A stretch of 64,000 nt of DNA from Acinetobacter sp. NIPH 298 (GTDB taxonomy: Bacteria > Pseudomonadota > Gammaproteobacteria > Pseudomonadales > Moraxellaceae): contig NZ_KB850055.1 in NCBI RefSeq assembly GCF_000369505.1, positions 496,001 through 560,000 of the forward strand. Direction: 5' to 3'. The notes below the pieces were generated by a model, which saw only the letters and a list, made by a program, of their open reading frames with translations, was not told where the DNA came from and did not search any database. Position numbers and translations under genes: made by a program. Shown one piece after another: positions 1 to 10,630 of the stretch; within the stretch, counting starts at the first letter, position 1; the number at the start of each line of letters is the position of its first letter.

Positions 1-33
1 GCCAGATAATAATACGATGGCACGTGAACGCAT
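1..33 (-). CDS. queC: 7-cyano-7-deazaguanine synthase, N-terminal fragment at window edge
   Basis: Only the first eleven codons are inside the window, reading M-R-S-R-A-I-V-L-L-S-G. This is the start of the PP-loop ATPase signature (SGGxDS) of QueC, which makes preQ0 from 7-carboxy-7-deazaguanine. An in-frame ATG also exists at 45; I prefer 33 because QueC proteins usually begin two to four residues before the AIVLLSGG strand and a GGA lies 7 bases upstream. The neighbour upstream on the same strand is queE, the preceding enzyme of the same queuosine pathway, which supports the call. Confidence 0.7.
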   Translation of the reverse strand, partial: MRSRAIVLLSG

Positions 34-116
34 ATTATTTTCCATGATTCAACCTAAAGATAAATTTATGACACTTCTCATTTTGAAAGTATAAGAAGTA
101 CGACGAGAGACAGATT

Positions 117-827
117 TTAACGACCAGATTCATCATTCCATAACAGTTTATGTAACTGGAGTTGGAAACGAACGGGGAGATGGTCATCTAAAATCCACTG
201 CGCTAAATCACGCGCAAAAGCGGGTAAAACAGCAGCACCTTTTTCAACTGCGAAAGCAGGAGAGAACCACACTGTACTTACTTTCGTTTGTAGCTGGAAC
301 TGTTCAAGTTGTTGCTTTGACCATTCATAATCAGCGCGATTACAGATCACAAATTTGATCTGATCATGCTGGGTTAAATAGTCAAAATTGCTGAATAAAT
401 TACGATGATCTTCTTTAGATGTTGGTGTTTTTAAATCGAGCACTTTTGAAACACGAGGATCAACTTTAGAGACATCTAAAGCGCCACTGGTTTCTAGAGA
501 AACTTCAAAACCAAGATCACATAATCGTTGTAATAAGATCAAACAATTCGGTTGTGCAAGCGGTTCACCACCTGTGACACAAATATAAGGTGTTTTGAAC
601 TGGTTAGCAGTTTCGATGATTTGTTCAAGGGATAAACGCTCACCACCTTCAAAAGAGTAAGTGGTATCACAATAGCTGCAACGTAATGGACAGCCTGTTA
701 AGCGAATAAAAACAGTGGGTAGACCAAAAGTATTCGCTTCGCCTTGCAAAGAATAAAAAATCTCGGTAATGCGTAAACCAGCCGCAGGGTCAGAGACAGG
801 AATTGCAGAAGAACGTAAGGAAGCCAT
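117..827 (-). CDS. queE: 7-carboxy-7-deazaguanine synthase (radical SAM)
   Basis: 236 aa. QueE is a cytoplasmic radical-SAM enzyme that converts 6-carboxytetrahydropterin to 7-carboxy-7-deazaguanine for queuosine. The N-terminal part has the substrate-binding EIFYSLQGE segment, then the cluster-binding C-x3-C-x2-C as CPLRCSYCD near residues 46-54, then the VTGGEP SAM-contacting motif near 84-89. Length fits the family. It is followed on the same strand, after about 83 bases, by the start of queC, so the two are probably co-transcribed. Confidence 0.93.
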   Translation of the reverse strand: MASLRSSAIPVSDPAAGLRITEIFYSLQGEANTFGLPTVFIRLTGCPLRCSYCDTTYSFEGGERLSLEQIIETANQFKTPYICVTGGEPLAQPNCLILLQRLCDLGFEVSLETSGALDVSKVDPRVSKVLDLKTPTSKEDHRNLFSNFDYLTQHDQIKFVICNRADYEWSKQQLEQFQLQTKVSTVWFSPAFAVEKGAAVLPAFARDLAQWILDDHLPVRFQLQLHKLLWNDESGR

Positions 828-849
828 ATAATCAGAACCACACCATATA

Positions 850-888
850 AAAGAACAAAATCTCTACGACCATGACTGATCGTAGAGA
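850..888 (-). terminator. Rho-independent terminator after dapD
   Basis: A 9-bp stem (861-869 TCTCTACGA with 880-888 TCGTAGAGA) and a 10-nt loop. On the minus strand it is followed by a T-rich run (revcomp of 851-860). It lies between the dapD stop and the queE start. Confidence 0.7.
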
Positions 889-923
889 CGCAAGACGACT
901 AAAGTTGCGTAATAGGGATTAAA

Positions 924-1745
924 TTAGTCAGCGCGTAATAAGTCGTTTAGACTTGTTTTAGCGCGAGTTTTCGCATCTACTTTTTTCACGATGATCGCAG
1001 CGTAAAGACTGTATGTACCACACTTAGATGGAAGGCTGCCCGCAACCACAACAGAACCTGCTGGTACGCGGCCATAATGTACTTCACCCGTTTCACGATC
1101 AAAGATTTTTGTCGATTGACCAATGAAAACACCCATTGAAATGACTGAGCCTTCTTCAACAATGACGCCTTCAACGATTTCTGAGCGCGCACCGATAAAG
1201 CAGTTGTCTTCAATGATTGTTGGATTTGCTTGTAATGGTTCTAAAACACCACCGATACCTACGCCACCTGACAAGTGAACATTTTTACCGATTTGAGCAC
1301 ATGAACCTACAGTTGCCCAAGTATCTACCATGGTGCCTTCATCTACATAAGCACCAATATTGACATAAGAAGGCATTAACACGACGTTTTTCGCTTGGAA
1401 GCTACCACGACGCGCAACAGCAGGTGGTACAACACGAACACCAGCAGCTTTAAACTGTTCTTCAGTCCAGCCTGAGTATTTAGTTGCGACTTTGTCATAA
1501 AAACGAAGATCACACGCTTCGATTGGCGTATTGTCATTCAGCTTAAATGAAAGTAAAACTGCTTTTTTTAACCATTGGTGGACAACCCACTCACCATCGA
1601 TCTTTTCAGCAACACGAAGTGTACCGTTGTCTAAACCAGTCAATGCTTCTTCAACAGCTTGACGGATTTCGGTAGGGCAATCCGCTGCACTATAGTTGGC
1701 ACGGTCTTCAAATGCTTGCTCAATGATTGTAGAAAGCTGAGACAT
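924..1745 (-). CDS. dapD: 2,3,4,5-tetrahydropyridine-2,6-dicarboxylate N-succinyltransferase
   Basis: 273 aa, the normal length of DapD. It succinylates tetrahydrodipicolinate in the lysine/diaminopimelate pathway, in the cytoplasm. The N-terminal domain is helical; from about residue 105 the left-handed beta-helix hexapeptide repeats are visible ([18 protein letters not shown], then [21 protein letters not shown]), typical of trimeric acyltransferases. It is probably its own transcript: a hairpin terminator follows it and an AT-rich promoter region precedes it. Confidence 0.95.
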   Translation of the reverse strand: MSQLSTIIEQAFEDRANYSAADCPTEIRQAVEEALTGLDNGTLRVAEKIDGEWVVHQWLKKAVLLSFKLNDNTPIEACDLRFYDKVATKYSGWTEEQFKAAGVRVVPPAVARRGSFQAKNVVLMPSYVNIGAYVDEGTMVDTWATVGSCAQIGKNVHLSGGVGIGGVLEPLQANPTIIEDNCFIGARSEIVEGVIVEEGSVISMGVFIGQSTKIFDRETGEVHYGRVPAGSVVVAGSLPSKCGTYSLYAAIIVKKVDAKTRAKTSLNDLLRAD

Positions 1746-2032
1746 GATCTTCCTTCTTCCAAAAAAATTTTGTTGATTTTACACTAGTTTGAACCAAGAA
1801 TCTTTGAAAAAAGTTGTTACAATAAAATGATTAAAATTTATGCAATATGTTTGTCATAAAATGAAATATATTGTTTTTTATTAATTATTTCCAAATACAC
1901 AATTATGTCTAATTTGTATCAAAAAATAACAAAAAGTAATCATTTTTTGTATAAAAACATAGCGATCAATCCTTTATGATGCAATCACAGAAACAATTAT
2001 ATTTAAGAAAAGTATTTTTTAAGGAGACTTCG

Positions 2033-2782
2033 ATGAAAACTTTGCGTGTTATGTTGGCAGCTGGTGTATTAACAGCGATTGCGGGTACTGCGTTTGCAGA
2101 TGAGCAAATTGTTAAAGAATCAGCTTATGCATTTCCTTCTTACTTGAGCCCAGTTTCAGTTCGTGCTGAAGTGGGTACGACAGGTTATGGTGGTGCGATT
2201 TCTTACCGTGTCAATCCATACGTTGGTGTAACTTTAGGTTATAACGGCGGTGATATTTCTTGGTCTGACGATATCAAAATCGATGGGACTAAGTATGATA
2301 TAGATATGGATAACAATAACACCTACTTAAATGCTGAGATTTATCCATGGGGTGCAAATGAGAATGCATTTGCTCGTGCTCTTTATGTAGCAGCAGGTGT
2401 TGCATATCTAGACAATGACTATGATCTGCAAAAACGCACATCGGCTGGCCGTACATTAAGTATTAATAACAATGATTATCAGGTCGTTAATGCAAATCAA
2501 GAGGGTGGTGTAAATGGTAAAATGTCATATAAAAATGATATTGCTCCTTACCTAGGCTTAGGTTTGAATGCACCAGTTTATAAGAACCTTGGCTTGTTTG
2601 GAGAGGTTGGTGCATATTACACGGGTAATCCAGATGTGAAGCTTACTGCATATAACTTAGAGGGTGTTACTGGAGCTAAACCAATTGACCAAGCTGTAGC
2701 AGATGAGCAAAATAAAATTGCTAATAAAGGTCGCTACGAATGGATGCCAGTTGCTAAAGTTGGTGTGAGCTTCAAGTTCTAA
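2033..2782 (+). CDS. carO: CarO-type outer membrane porin
   Basis: 249 aa from the ATG at 2033, preceded by AAGGAG; a longer reading from 1976 lacks such a site. A signal peptide is clear (MKTLRVMLAAGVLTAIAGTA, cleavage near AFA-D). The mature part has alternating beta-strand composition, the ISYRVNPYVGVTLGYNGGDI segment, a conserved YKNDIAPYLGLG stretch and a C-terminal aromatic SFKF strand typical of outer membrane beta-barrels. These match the CarO family of Acinetobacter, linked in A. baumannii to ornithine and basic amino acid uptake and carbapenem susceptibility. Two extracellular-loop regions (residues about 150-175 and 220-235) look like the variable part of the family. Confidence 0.85.
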   Translation: MKTLRVMLAAGVLTAIAGTAFADEQIVKESAYAFPSYLSPVSVRAEVGTTGYGGAISYRVNPYVGVTLGYNGGDISWSDDIKIDGTKYDIDMDNNNTYLNAEIYPWGANENAFARALYVAAGVAYLDNDYDLQKRTSAGRTLSINNNDYQVVNANQEGGVNGKMSYKNDIAPYLGLGLNAPVYKNLGLFGEVGAYYTGNPDVKLTAYNLEGVTGAKPIDQAVADEQNKIANKGRYEWMPVAKVGVSFKF

Positions 2783-2798
2783 TCCATCTATTCAACAT

Positions 2799-2827
2799 AA
2801 AAAAACGAGCGTTATGCTCGTTTTTTT
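2799..2827. terminator. Bidirectional terminator between carO and cysB
   Basis: ACGAGC/GCTCGT stem with flanking A and T runs lying between convergent carO and cysB; it can serve both strands. Confidence 0.85.
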
Positions 2828-2866
2828 ATGTCTAATTTTTCTCAATAACACGACACTTATATGCTG

Positions 2867-3790
2867 TTACTCTTCAGGATAAGCAACTTTTTTTAGCGTT
2901 TTGATATCGGTTTCTGGTGAGCATAAAGAAATAAACTCATAGCCATAGCCTCGAAGCAAATGCCCTTTGCGGACTGCAATCCACGTGGTATTGACACCAA
3001 AAATATCGGTTTGAATCTGTTGTAAACGGTGGTCACGCTCAGCATCATAAGCCACAGCATTGACGATCCCAACGCCCATATTCATCTCAACATAGGTTTT
3101 AATGACATCGGCATCCAGCGCTGACATGACGATATCAGCATGTAATTGTGCATCATCAAAGGCTTTATCAATTTTAGAACGTCCTGTAAAACCGCCATGA
3201 TAAGTGATCAATGGATACTCAGCCAAAAGCTCTAGACTAATTTTATCGAGTTTGGCTAATGGGTGATCTTTGGGGGTAATGATACTGTGATGCCATTCAT
3301 AATAAGGTACGCTGGCCAAATTTTCTTCTGTGGTTAAGGACTCTGTAGCGATCCCGATATCAGCTTCACCTTGAAGCAGCATCTCTGCGATTTCAACTGG
3401 ACTGGCTTGTTGTAAAACCAAATGAACTTTGGGGAATAGCTTTTTAAATTGATTGACGATAGGGGGGAGTACATAGCGTGCTTGGGTATGTGTAGTCGCA
3501 ATAGTAAGTGTGCCTTCATCGACTTTATTAAAGTCATCGGCCAGACGCTTAATATTGTCTGCATCGACCAACATCCGTTCAACGATATTAAGTAATGATA
3601 AACCTGGCTCAGTGAGACCAAGTAAGCGCTTCCCCTTACGCACAAAAAGTTGTACACCTAACTCATCTTCTAAATCTTTAATGTGTTTACTGACACCTGA
3701 TTGGGAGGTATAGAGTGCCGCAGATGCTTCAGTTAAATTAAAGTTTTGGCGAACAGTTTCTCGAATAATTCTGAGCTGTTGAAAGTTCAT
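2867..3790 (-). CDS. cysB: LysR-type regulator of sulfur assimilation, CysB
   Basis: 307 aa. N-terminal winged HTH (residues about 1-60, with SQSGVSKHIKDLEDELG as recognition region) and a LysR periplasmic-binding-like effector domain (about 90-300). The start MNFQQLRIIRE and overall sequence fit CysB/Cbl more than generic LysR proteins. In relatives it binds N-acetylserine and activates cysteine-biosynthesis and sulfate-uptake genes. It lies immediately downstream of the sulfate transporter genes cysT-cysW-cysA on the same strand, so its own expression may be linked to theirs. Confidence 0.9.
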   Translation of the reverse strand: MNFQQLRIIRETVRQNFNLTEASAALYTSQSGVSKHIKDLEDELGVQLFVRKGKRLLGLTEPGLSLLNIVERMLVDADNIKRLADDFNKVDEGTLTIATTHTQARYVLPPIVNQFKKLFPKVHLVLQQASPVEIAEMLLQGEADIGIATESLTTEENLASVPYYEWHHSIITPKDHPLAKLDKISLELLAEYPLITYHGGFTGRSKIDKAFDDAQLHADIVMSALDADVIKTYVEMNMGVGIVNAVAYDAERDHRLQQIQTDIFGVNTTWIAVRKGHLLRGYGYEFISLCSPETDIKTLKKVAYPEE

Positions 3791-3869
3791 AAAAGTTTTT
3801 CCTTATCTCTAAATTCCCCACTTTCAAGAAGAGGGGGAGCTGCGGTTACAGCAGCACAAGGGAGATTTT

Positions 3870-4940
3870 TTAAGCGACTTGCGTCGTTTGATCTGCAAAT
3901 AAGTGAAATTGAGCTGCACTAATCCAAACCGTTTGATTTGGTCTGAATTGATGCAAATTCGCCTCTTCTACAGTTAATAAAATTTCAATGCTATGTCCAC
4001 TGCGATCTTGTAATTCAGCCACGACTTTACCAGCAATCCACACTTCACGTAAGAATGTTGCCTCAATTGTATTTGGCTGAGCTTGGGTGTGAATATGTAA
4101 TTCATTTGGTCGTGCAAATGCAATGACTTTTCCTTGCGGTGCTTCCAATGTTGTTGGTAACTGAATACGATCATCACCGATACGGATAATACCGCTGGTA
4201 TGTTCGCCTTCAAAGCGATTTGCTTGACCCAAGAAATCAAAAACAAAGGGGGTTGCGGGTTGGTCATAAACTTCACGTGGTGAACCGATTTGTTCCACAT
4301 CACCTTTATTCATCACGATGATCTGATCCGCAACTTCCAAAGCTTCCTCTTGATCGTGCGTCACAAAGATCGAAGTGATATGTAGTTCATCATGCAATGC
4401 ACGTAACCAACGACGGAGTTCTTTACGCACTTTAGCATCTAATGCGCCGAAAGGTTCATCTAGCAATAACACACGCGGTTCAACCGCCAAAGCACGAGCA
4501 AGCGCAATACGTTGCCGTTGACCACCAGAGAGTTGCGCAGGATAACGGTCTGCTAAGAAGCCTAGTTGCACGAGGTCGAGTAGGCGAGTGACACGTTTTT
4601 TTATTTGTGCTTCTGATGGTCGAGTCGAACGGGGGCGAACCCTTAAACCAAAGGCAATATTATCAAATACCGTCATGTGGCGGAACAACGCATAATGTTG
4701 AAATACAAAACCGACTTGACGCTCACGCACATGCGTATTGGTTGCGTCTTCACCTTCAAGCAGAACTTGACCGCCATCAGCCGATTCTAAACCTGCGATG
4801 ATGCGTAGCAGTGTGGTTTTACCACAACCAGAAGGACCCAAAAGTGCAACCAACTGACCTTCAGGAAAGTCTAAAGAGATATTTTTTAGCGCATGGAATG
4901 CACCAAAGTGTTTTTCAATATTTTTAACTTGAATACTCAT
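3870..4940 (-). CDS. cysA: Sulfate/thiosulfate ABC transporter ATP-binding protein
   Basis: 356 aa from ATG 4940 ([13 protein letters not shown]). Walker [11 protein letters not shown]-loop, ABC signature [14 protein letters not shown], Walker [13 protein letters not shown] and the switch His (VTHD) are all present, followed by a C-terminal regulatory TOBE-type domain. It energises sulfate import with CysT and CysW. The longer upstream reading would overlap cysW and adds non-family residues, so the internal ATG, 11 bases after the cysW stop, is chosen. Confidence 0.93.
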   Translation of the reverse strand: MSIQVKNIEKHFGAFHALKNISLDFPEGQLVALLGPSGCGKTTLLRIIAGLESADGGQVLLEGEDATNTHVRERQVGFVFQHYALFRHMTVFDNIAFGLRVRPRSTRPSEAQIKKRVTRLLDLVQLGFLADRYPAQLSGGQRQRIALARALAVEPRVLLLDEPFGALDAKVRKELRRWLRALHDELHITSIFVTHDQEEALEVADQIIVMNKGDVEQIGSPREVYDQPATPFVFDFLGQANRFEGEHTSGIIRIGDDRIQLPTTLEAPQGKVIAFARPNELHIHTQAQPNTIEATFLREVWIAGKVVAELQDRSGHSIEILLTVEEANLHQFRPNQTVWISAAQFHLFADQTTQVA

Positions 4941-4951
4941 GTGTTCATTCC

Positions 4952-5830
4952 TTAAGGGTTTGCTTGGTGTGCTTGCTCTTGGCGTATTTCCAACCAAGTT
5001 TTTAAGATCAAGGTGATGATTGCTAAAAATGCCAATAATGAAGACACAGCAAATGCAGCACTAAAGGTATATTCGTTATAGAGAATCTCAACGTGTAAGG
5101 GCAATGTATTGGTTTCACCGCGAATGTGTCCTGAAACCACAGAAACTGCACCAAACTCACCCATGGCGCGGGCATTACACAGAATCACGCCGTAGATCAA
5201 ACCCCATTTAATATTTGGTAGTGTGATTTTCCAAAAGGTTTGCCAACCAGAAGCACCGAGTACAATCGCCGCCTCTTCCTCTTCCGTTCCTTGTGCTTCC
5301 ATCAACGGAATCAATTCACGTGCAACGAATGGTACGGTAATAAAAATAGTCGCTAGGACAATTGCAGGTACGGCATAGAGAACTTTAATGTCATGATCCA
5401 TTAACCAGCCCCCGATCCAGCCTTGCGAACCAAAAATTAAAACGATCATCAAACCTGCAATCACGGGTGAAACTGAAAAAGGCATATCAATAATCGTGGT
5501 TAATATGGCTTTACCACGGAACTGGAACTTCGCCACAGACCATGCTGCTGCAACACCAAACACCACATTTATCGGTACGGCAATCGCTGCTGTGAGTAAA
5601 GTCAGTTTTACGGCGGATAATGTGTCTGGATCAATTAAAGCATTGAGGTAGACTTCGATACCTTGCTTAAATGCCTCAACAAAAACCAAAATGAGTGGCA
5701 ATATCAAACAGCTCAAGAAAAAAATCAGTGCCACCACAATCAGGCTGTAACGCACCCAAGTAGGTTCACGGGTTGCATCTCGAGTTTGCAATTTAATTGC
5801 TAAGGTATCGCTAGTGTTGTTTAAGCTCAT
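4952..5830 (-). CDS. cysW: Sulfate ABC transporter permease CysW
   Basis: 292 aa from ATG 5830. The start overlaps the cysT stop as ATGA, which indicates translational coupling. Six predicted membrane segments and the EAA loop for contact with CysA are visible ([20 protein letters not shown]). Inner-membrane half of the sulfate channel. Confidence 0.92.
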   Translation of the reverse strand: MSLNNTSDTLAIKLQTRDATREPTWVRYSLIVVALIFFLSCLILPLILVFVEAFKQGIEVYLNALIDPDTLSAVKLTLLTAAIAVPINVVFGVAAAWSVAKFQFRGKAILTTIIDMPFSVSPVIAGLMIVLIFGSQGWIGGWLMDHDIKVLYAVPAIVLATIFITVPFVARELIPLMEAQGTEEEEAAIVLGASGWQTFWKITLPNIKWGLIYGVILCNARAMGEFGAVSVVSGHIRGETNTLPLHVEILYNEYTFSAAFAVSSLLAFLAIITLILKTWLEIRQEQAHQANP

Positions 5831-6660
5831 TGTGCAACTCTCCCTGTACGGCGGCTCGCCCATGCTTGCACGAGGTTGATCAAGAATAAGATGGTAAAAG
5901 AGAGCAGCAGCATGACGACTGCAATGGTGGTCGCACCTGCATAATCATATTCTTCTAAACGAGAAATAATCATCAGCGGTGCGATCTCCGTTTTATAAGG
6001 CATATTACCTGCAATAAAAATCACTGAACCATATTCACCAACTCCACGGGCAAAGGCGAGTGCAAAACCTGTTAGTAGGGCAGGAAATAAAATCGGCAAA
6101 ATGATTTTGGTAATGGTTTGCCAACGATTTGCACCCAATGCAGAAGCAGCTTCTTCCAATTCAGTTTCAATATCACTCAGCACTGGCTGCACGGTACGGA
6201 CCACGAAAGGTAAACCAATAAAAATTAATGCGAGGGTAATACCTATTGGGGTATAGGCGACCTGAATTCCTAATGGTTCAAGATATTGTCCAATCCAACC
6301 ATTTTTTGAGTAGAGAGACGTAAGGGCGATACCTGCGACAGCAGTAGGTAGCGCAAATGGTAAATCCACTAAAGCATCGACTAATCTTTTACCAGGAAAG
6401 CTGTAGCGAACTAAACACCAAGCCAGCAGTAAACCAAAGACGACATTTACAAAAGCAGCGATCAGCGCAGCGCTAAAACTGAGTTGTAAAGATTTTAGGA
6501 TTCGTTCAGATGTTAAAATTTCCCATAAACCCTCCCAACCAATCCCAAAAGATTTGATAAAGACAGCAGATAAAGGAATAAGCACAATCAAAGACACGTA
6601 AGCGAGGGTAAAGCCCAATGACAGACCAAACCCAGGCAGCACTCGGGAACGCTGCGACAT
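5827..6660 (-). CDS. cysT: Sulfate ABC transporter permease CysT (CysU)
   Basis: 277 aa, six hydrophobic segments, EAA loop ([19 protein letters not shown]). First of the cysT-cysW-cysA cluster, coupled to cysW by ATGA overlap. The N-terminus (residues 10-30) forms the first membrane helix. Confidence 0.92.
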   Translation of the reverse strand: MSQRSRVLPGFGLSLGFTLAYVSLIVLIPLSAVFIKSFGIGWEGLWEILTSERILKSLQLSFSAALIAAFVNVVFGLLLAWCLVRYSFPGKRLVDALVDLPFALPTAVAGIALTSLYSKNGWIGQYLEPLGIQVAYTPIGITLALIFIGLPFVVRTVQPVLSDIETELEEAASALGANRWQTITKIILPILFPALLTGFALAFARGVGEYGSVIFIAGNMPYKTEIAPLMIISRLEEYDYAGATTIAVVMLLLSFTILFLINLVQAWASRRTGRVAQ

Positions 6661-6731
6661 GATATTTCCTCAAAGAGAAAGGTTTGCTAAACAAGCAAAT
6701 AAGCTAAATCTAAAAATACAGGGAGCTAGGA

Positions 6732-7334
6732 CTAGGCAAATTTCACATTAAAATTCGACTGGTGCATTCGAGCTACAGGCGGTCTCTTTTTTTCAGACAA
6801 CAAGTAGTTGAAAATTTCAGGAAATGGACCGTACCCAGATGCGACATTGACATGACCAACAGGACCTAAATTGATCGGTGTGAGCTGCCATGCTTGTGCA
6901 AGTTGTAGTGCATCGACATAGTTCAACCAAGGATCATTTTCACTAATCAATAATGTTGCTGCCACGTCTATATTGAGTTGATAGAAATACTGTTTATAGT
7001 CTGTCAAGCTATGGCGTGCAAAACCACTTTCACCGAAACGAGCTGGATTTGCTGGTGCGACAAGAACCAGATTTTTCACCTTTGCTTTAAGTTCAGGATG
7101 TTCTGCAAGTGCTGCAACACTGGTGAGGCAACCAAAGCTATGTGCAACGATTTGTATGGGTGCTTTGATCTCTGCCACTGTTTTGACAAATTGACTCACC
7201 CATTCACTTAATACTGGTCGATCCCAATATTTCTGTTGAACGCGAGAGCTAGACACGAGTTGCTGTTGTAACCAAGACTGCCAATGCTGTACTTCGCTAC
7301 CGCCTACACCAGGAACAATGAGGGTATGAGTCAT
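6732..7334 (-). CDS. RBBP9/YdeN-family alpha/beta hydrolase
   Basis: 200 aa. Family start THTLIVPGVGGSEVQHWQ, nucleophile elbow AHSFG (Ser near residue 67), a D-P-W acid region (ENDPWLNYVDA) and a late His (GHVNVASGYGPFPE) form the serine hydrolase triad. The substrate of this family is not established. It lies between sbp (36 bases upstream) and cysT (71 bases downstream) on the same strand, so it is probably transcribed with the sulfate uptake genes. That hints at a sulfur-source role, but this is only an inference from position. Confidence 0.8.
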   Translation of the reverse strand: MTHTLIVPGVGGSEVQHWQSWLQQQLVSSSRVQQKYWDRPVLSEWVSQFVKTVAEIKAPIQIVAHSFGCLTSVAALAEHPELKAKVKNLVLVAPANPARFGESGFARHSLTDYKQYFYQLNIDVAATLLISENDPWLNYVDALQLAQAWQLTPINLGPVGHVNVASGYGPFPEIFNYLLSEKKRPPVARMHQSNFNVKFA

Positions 7335-7370
7335 GTCTGCTCTCCTTCAAATTTCTTTGAAAAGTAATTC

Positions 7371-8372
7371 TTATCGACTATTTGCCTTGACGATCTGATC
7401 AAAGATGCCGCCGTTCTCAAAATGCTGCTTCTGCACTTTGCTCCAGCCGCCAAACTCTTTATCAATGGTGACGAGTTTCAGTGGCTTAAATACAGTTTGA
7501 TATTTCTTCAATACATCGGCATTGCGAGGTCTGTAGAAATGACGAGCAGCAATGTCTTGACCCGCTGGTGAATAGAGGTAATTTAAATAACCACGTGCGA
7601 TTTGCAGATTGCCGTTTTTAGTCGCATTTTTTTCTACAACTGCAACAGGAGGTTCGGCCAAAATCGACAATGAAGGAGTAATAATTTCAAACTTATTCGG
7701 TTGTTCACGCACAGCTAAATAAGCTTCATTTTCCCAAGCTAGTAAGACATCGCCAATACCCCGTTCTGCAAATGTTGTGGTTGCGCCACGAGCACCTGAA
7801 TCAAGAACTTTGGTTTGTTTATAAATTTGACGGACAAAGTCCTGCGCTTTGGTATCATTGCCGCCTTTTTGGTGTTTTGCCCAAGCCCAAGCAGCTAGAT
7901 AGTTCCAGCGAGCACCGCCAGATGTTTTTGGATTTGGTGTGATGATTTCTACACCGGGTTTCACTAGATCACCCCAATCTTTAATTTGTTTAGGGTTATC
8001 TTTACGAACGAGAAAGACAATGGTTGAGGTGTAGGGTGTTGAGTTATTTGGCAGTTTCTTTTGCCAATCATTTGGAAGTAGTTTGGCATTTTTAGCAATT
8101 TCATCGATATCCGCAGCCAAAGCTAAAGTCACCACATCGGCATTGAGACCATCAATGACCGCACGTGCTTGTTTACCTGAACCACCGTGAGATTGTTTGA
8201 AGTTAATGTCTTGACCAGTGCGTTGTTTCCAAAAGCTACCAAATTGTTTATTAAAATCTGTGTATAGCTCACGTGTTGGATCGTAAGAGACATTTAAAAA
8301 ATCTTGGGCTGCCAAGCTAGATGCTGAAAGTAAAGCGGCTAAAAGGCCGACTTTGAGTTGAGATAAACGCAT
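7371..8372 (-). CDS. sbp: Periplasmic sulfate-binding protein
   Basis: 333 aa. Signal peptide of about 22 residues ending at LAAQ. The mature protein begins with [20 protein letters not shown] and contains [24 protein letters not shown], the anion-binding signature of Sbp/CysP proteins. It delivers sulfate or thiosulfate to CysTWA, encoded downstream. GGGG lies just upstream of the ATG. CysP and Sbp cannot be separated with certainty by eye; Sbp is preferred on the C-terminal sequence. Confidence 0.88.
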   Translation of the reverse strand: MRLSQLKVGLLAALLSASSLAAQDFLNVSYDPTRELYTDFNKQFGSFWKQRTGQDINFKQSHGGSGKQARAVIDGLNADVVTLALAADIDEIAKNAKLLPNDWQKKLPNNSTPYTSTIVFLVRKDNPKQIKDWGDLVKPGVEIITPNPKTSGGARWNYLAAWAWAKHQKGGNDTKAQDFVRQIYKQTKVLDSGARGATTTFAERGIGDVLLAWENEAYLAVREQPNKFEIITPSLSILAEPPVAVVEKNATKNGNLQIARGYLNYLYSPAGQDIAARHFYRPRNADVLKKYQTVFKPLKLVTIDKEFGGWSKVQKQHFENGGIFDQIVKANSR

Positions 8373-8738
8373 AAAAACCCCTTAAAATTGCATAAGCATT
8401 TAGAATATGGATGCAGCATAACGCTGGTTTTTTTGCAAAAAAAATAATTAAAAACGCATTTGATATGAAAAATATAGAAATAGATAAAACAGATAAGCTA
8501 TGCTGATTTTTTGATAAATAAGAAAATATTAACTCTCGAAATTTTTAATTTAATTTTTAAAATCAGTTAGTTATGTGTCTTTAAGTCGGTGAGAGTTTTG
8601 GAGCATTGTTGCAATTTATACGCATCTATAGTGAGTCACGATAGTAAAAAGGAAACTGGGTCATCAGATGAAGAACTCTCAAGTTTGTATTATCCTGTGT
8701 CAAATAAAAATTGGTTTGCTCTTTAAGGCGATGAATTT
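8373..8738. other. Intergenic region between divergent sbp and pabC
   Basis: 366 bases, strongly AT-rich, with no convincing open frame. It must hold the promoters of sbp (minus) and of the pabC operon (plus). CysB control of sbp is expected from the pathway, but I cannot point to a defined CysB site. Confidence 0.5.
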
Positions 8739-9551
8739 ATGCAATGTTATAAAAATGGACAGTTGATTGATTCGATCCCTTTACTTGATCGCGCATTTCA
8801 TTATGGTGATGGTTGCTTTACTACAGCACGAATGTTCCAAAATCATTTTGAACTCAAAGAACAACATTTGGCACGCTTAAGATTGGCTTGCCAGCGCTTA
8901 GGTTTAGATGCTGATTTGTCTCAGATTGAGGCTTCACTCGAAAAATTAAAACAACAATATGCAAATTTAAATGGCACTATAAAAATCGTAATTAGCCGTG
9001 GTGAAGGGGATCGTGGCTATAGTTTACCTTTACATGCTGCCGATGTTTATGTGTGGTATTACCCTAGAGCAACACAAGTTTTTCAACCTGAGTGGATTGA
9101 AAGCGGTGTGTTAAATCATACGATGGGCTTAAATATGCCGCATCTGGTTGGATTAAAAACCCTCAATCGTTTAGAACAGGTTTTGCTGAAACAAGAGGCT
9201 GATCAATGCGGTTGGCTTGAAGCGCTGGTCAGCGATGTACAGGGCTATGTTGTTGAAGGGGTGAGCAGTAATTGTTTTATTCGTATAAATGATCGATGGA
9301 TTACCCCAGAACTTCGTTATAATGGCGTCCACGGTGTGATGCGAGCCAAAATCTTATCAAGAATGCAGCAATACGATGTAGCATGTGAGCAACGTTGTAT
9401 GGGCATTGATGAAGTTGATCGTATTCAAAACCTATTTTTTTGTAATGCATTGCATCCGATGAAGGCGGTTGTTCGATTCAATGATCGAGCTTTCGAGCAA
9501 CAACCTTATCTTGATTTATTTGAAACTTTAAAACTTAGCCAGATTGATTGA
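8739..9551 (+). CDS. pabC: Aminodeoxychorismate lyase
   Basis: 270 aa, fold-type IV PLP enzyme that releases pyruvate from 4-amino-4-deoxychorismate to give p-aminobenzoate for folate. Family features: DRAFHYGDGCFTTARM near residues 18-33, the PLP-Lys in GLKTLNRLEQVLLKQEA, and the VVEGVSSNCF segment. It is followed after 2 bases by mltG and then tmk, the pabC-mltG(yceG)-tmk order known from gammaproteobacteria. Confidence 0.9.
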   Translation: MQCYKNGQLIDSIPLLDRAFHYGDGCFTTARMFQNHFELKEQHLARLRLACQRLGLDADLSQIEASLEKLKQQYANLNGTIKIVISRGEGDRGYSLPLHAADVYVWYYPRATQVFQPEWIESGVLNHTMGLNMPHLVGLKTLNRLEQVLLKQEADQCGWLEALVSDVQGYVVEGVSSNCFIRINDRWITPELRYNGVHGVMRAKILSRMQQYDVACEQRCMGIDEVDRIQNLFFCNALHPMKAVVRFNDRAFEQQPYLDLFETLKLSQID

Positions 9552-9553
9552 AT

Positions 9554-10630
9554 ATGCCAAAGCCACCGAACCCAAGCAAAAGTAAGAAAAAACCAAAAGC
9601 TAAACCGAAATCTAGATTTACGTTTAAAGCATTTTTATTGGCCATCTGCATTTTTATTTTGGTGGTTTTTGGTGTGGTATGGGCAAATTTATTTAAGCCG
9701 TATCCATTAGACAGTAAAAAACAATTATTAGTGATTTCATCTGGTGATACCTATTCAAAATTTATTGATCGCTTAGCCCAAGATCAAAAGGTGAGTTTTC
9801 CGATTATTTTAAAGCTTTATCAGAAGTTTATGATACATGACAGTATGAAAGCTGGAGTGTATGAGCTCACGCGGGGCATGAGTGTTCGTCAGGTTTTAGA
9901 AATGCTGGCCAATGCAGATAATGCGCAAATGAATCGAATCTTAGTTATCGAAGGTACGAATTTTAAGCAGTTGGTACAGAAGCTAAAAAATGATCCGAAT
10001 GTCACCAAAACGATTTTAGATTTACCGCAAGATCAATTGTTAAAAGCTTTAGATATTTCTTATTCTCACCCTGAAGGTCTATTTGCTCCTGATACTTATT
10101 TTTTTGCTAAAGCTGAAACAGACAAGAAGATTTTGACGGATTTATATCGTCGTCAGATGAAAGCATTGGATGAGGCGTGGGCAAATAAGGCGGCTAATCT
10201 GCCGTATAAAAATAAATACGAAGCGTTAATCATGGCTTCGATTATTGAAAAAGAAACCAGTTTGGATAGTGAGCTTCAACAGGTTTCGGGTGTATTTGTA
10301 CGACGTCTCAAAATAGGTATGCGTCTACAAACTGACCCAACTGTTATCTATGGTATGGGTGATAACTATAAAGGCAATATCACGCGTAATGATTTGCGTA
10401 CCCCAACGGCTTATAATACTTATACGATCAATGGTTTACCACCAACACCGATTGCATTGCCAAGTAAAAAAGCGATTGAAGCAGCGATGCATCCAGATGA
10501 TGCGGAAAATCTTTATTTTGTTGCAACAGGAACGGGTGGACATAAATTCACAACCAATTTGCAAGATCATAACCGAGCCGTTCAAGAGTATTTGGTGGTT
10601 TTACGTGCCAAGAGGCAGGAGCAACAATAA
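9554..10630 (+). CDS. mltG: Endolytic murein transglycosylase MltG (YceG-like)
   Basis: 358 aa from ATG 9554. Basic cytoplasmic tail (KSKKKPKAKPKSR), one membrane helix at about residues 25-47, then a periplasmic LysM-like region and the YceG catalytic domain. That domain has the conserved ASIIEKET (catalytic Glu) and RLKIGMRLQTDPTVIYG segments. It cuts nascent glycan strands and is thought to set their length. The stop is immediately followed by tmk. Confidence 0.92.
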   Translation: MPKPPNPSKSKKKPKAKPKSRFTFKAFLLAICIFILVVFGVVWANLFKPYPLDSKKQLLVISSGDTYSKFIDRLAQDQKVSFPIILKLYQKFMIHDSMKAGVYELTRGMSVRQVLEMLANADNAQMNRILVIEGTNFKQLVQKLKNDPNVTKTILDLPQDQLLKALDISYSHPEGLFAPDTYFFAKAETDKKILTDLYRRQMKALDEAWANKAANLPYKNKYEALIMASIIEKETSLDSELQQVSGVFVRRLKIGMRLQTDPTVIYGMGDNYKGNITRNDLRTPTAYNTYTINGLPPTPIALPSKKAIEAAMHPDDAENLYFVATGTGGHKFTTNLQDHNRAVQEYLVVLRAKRQEQQ

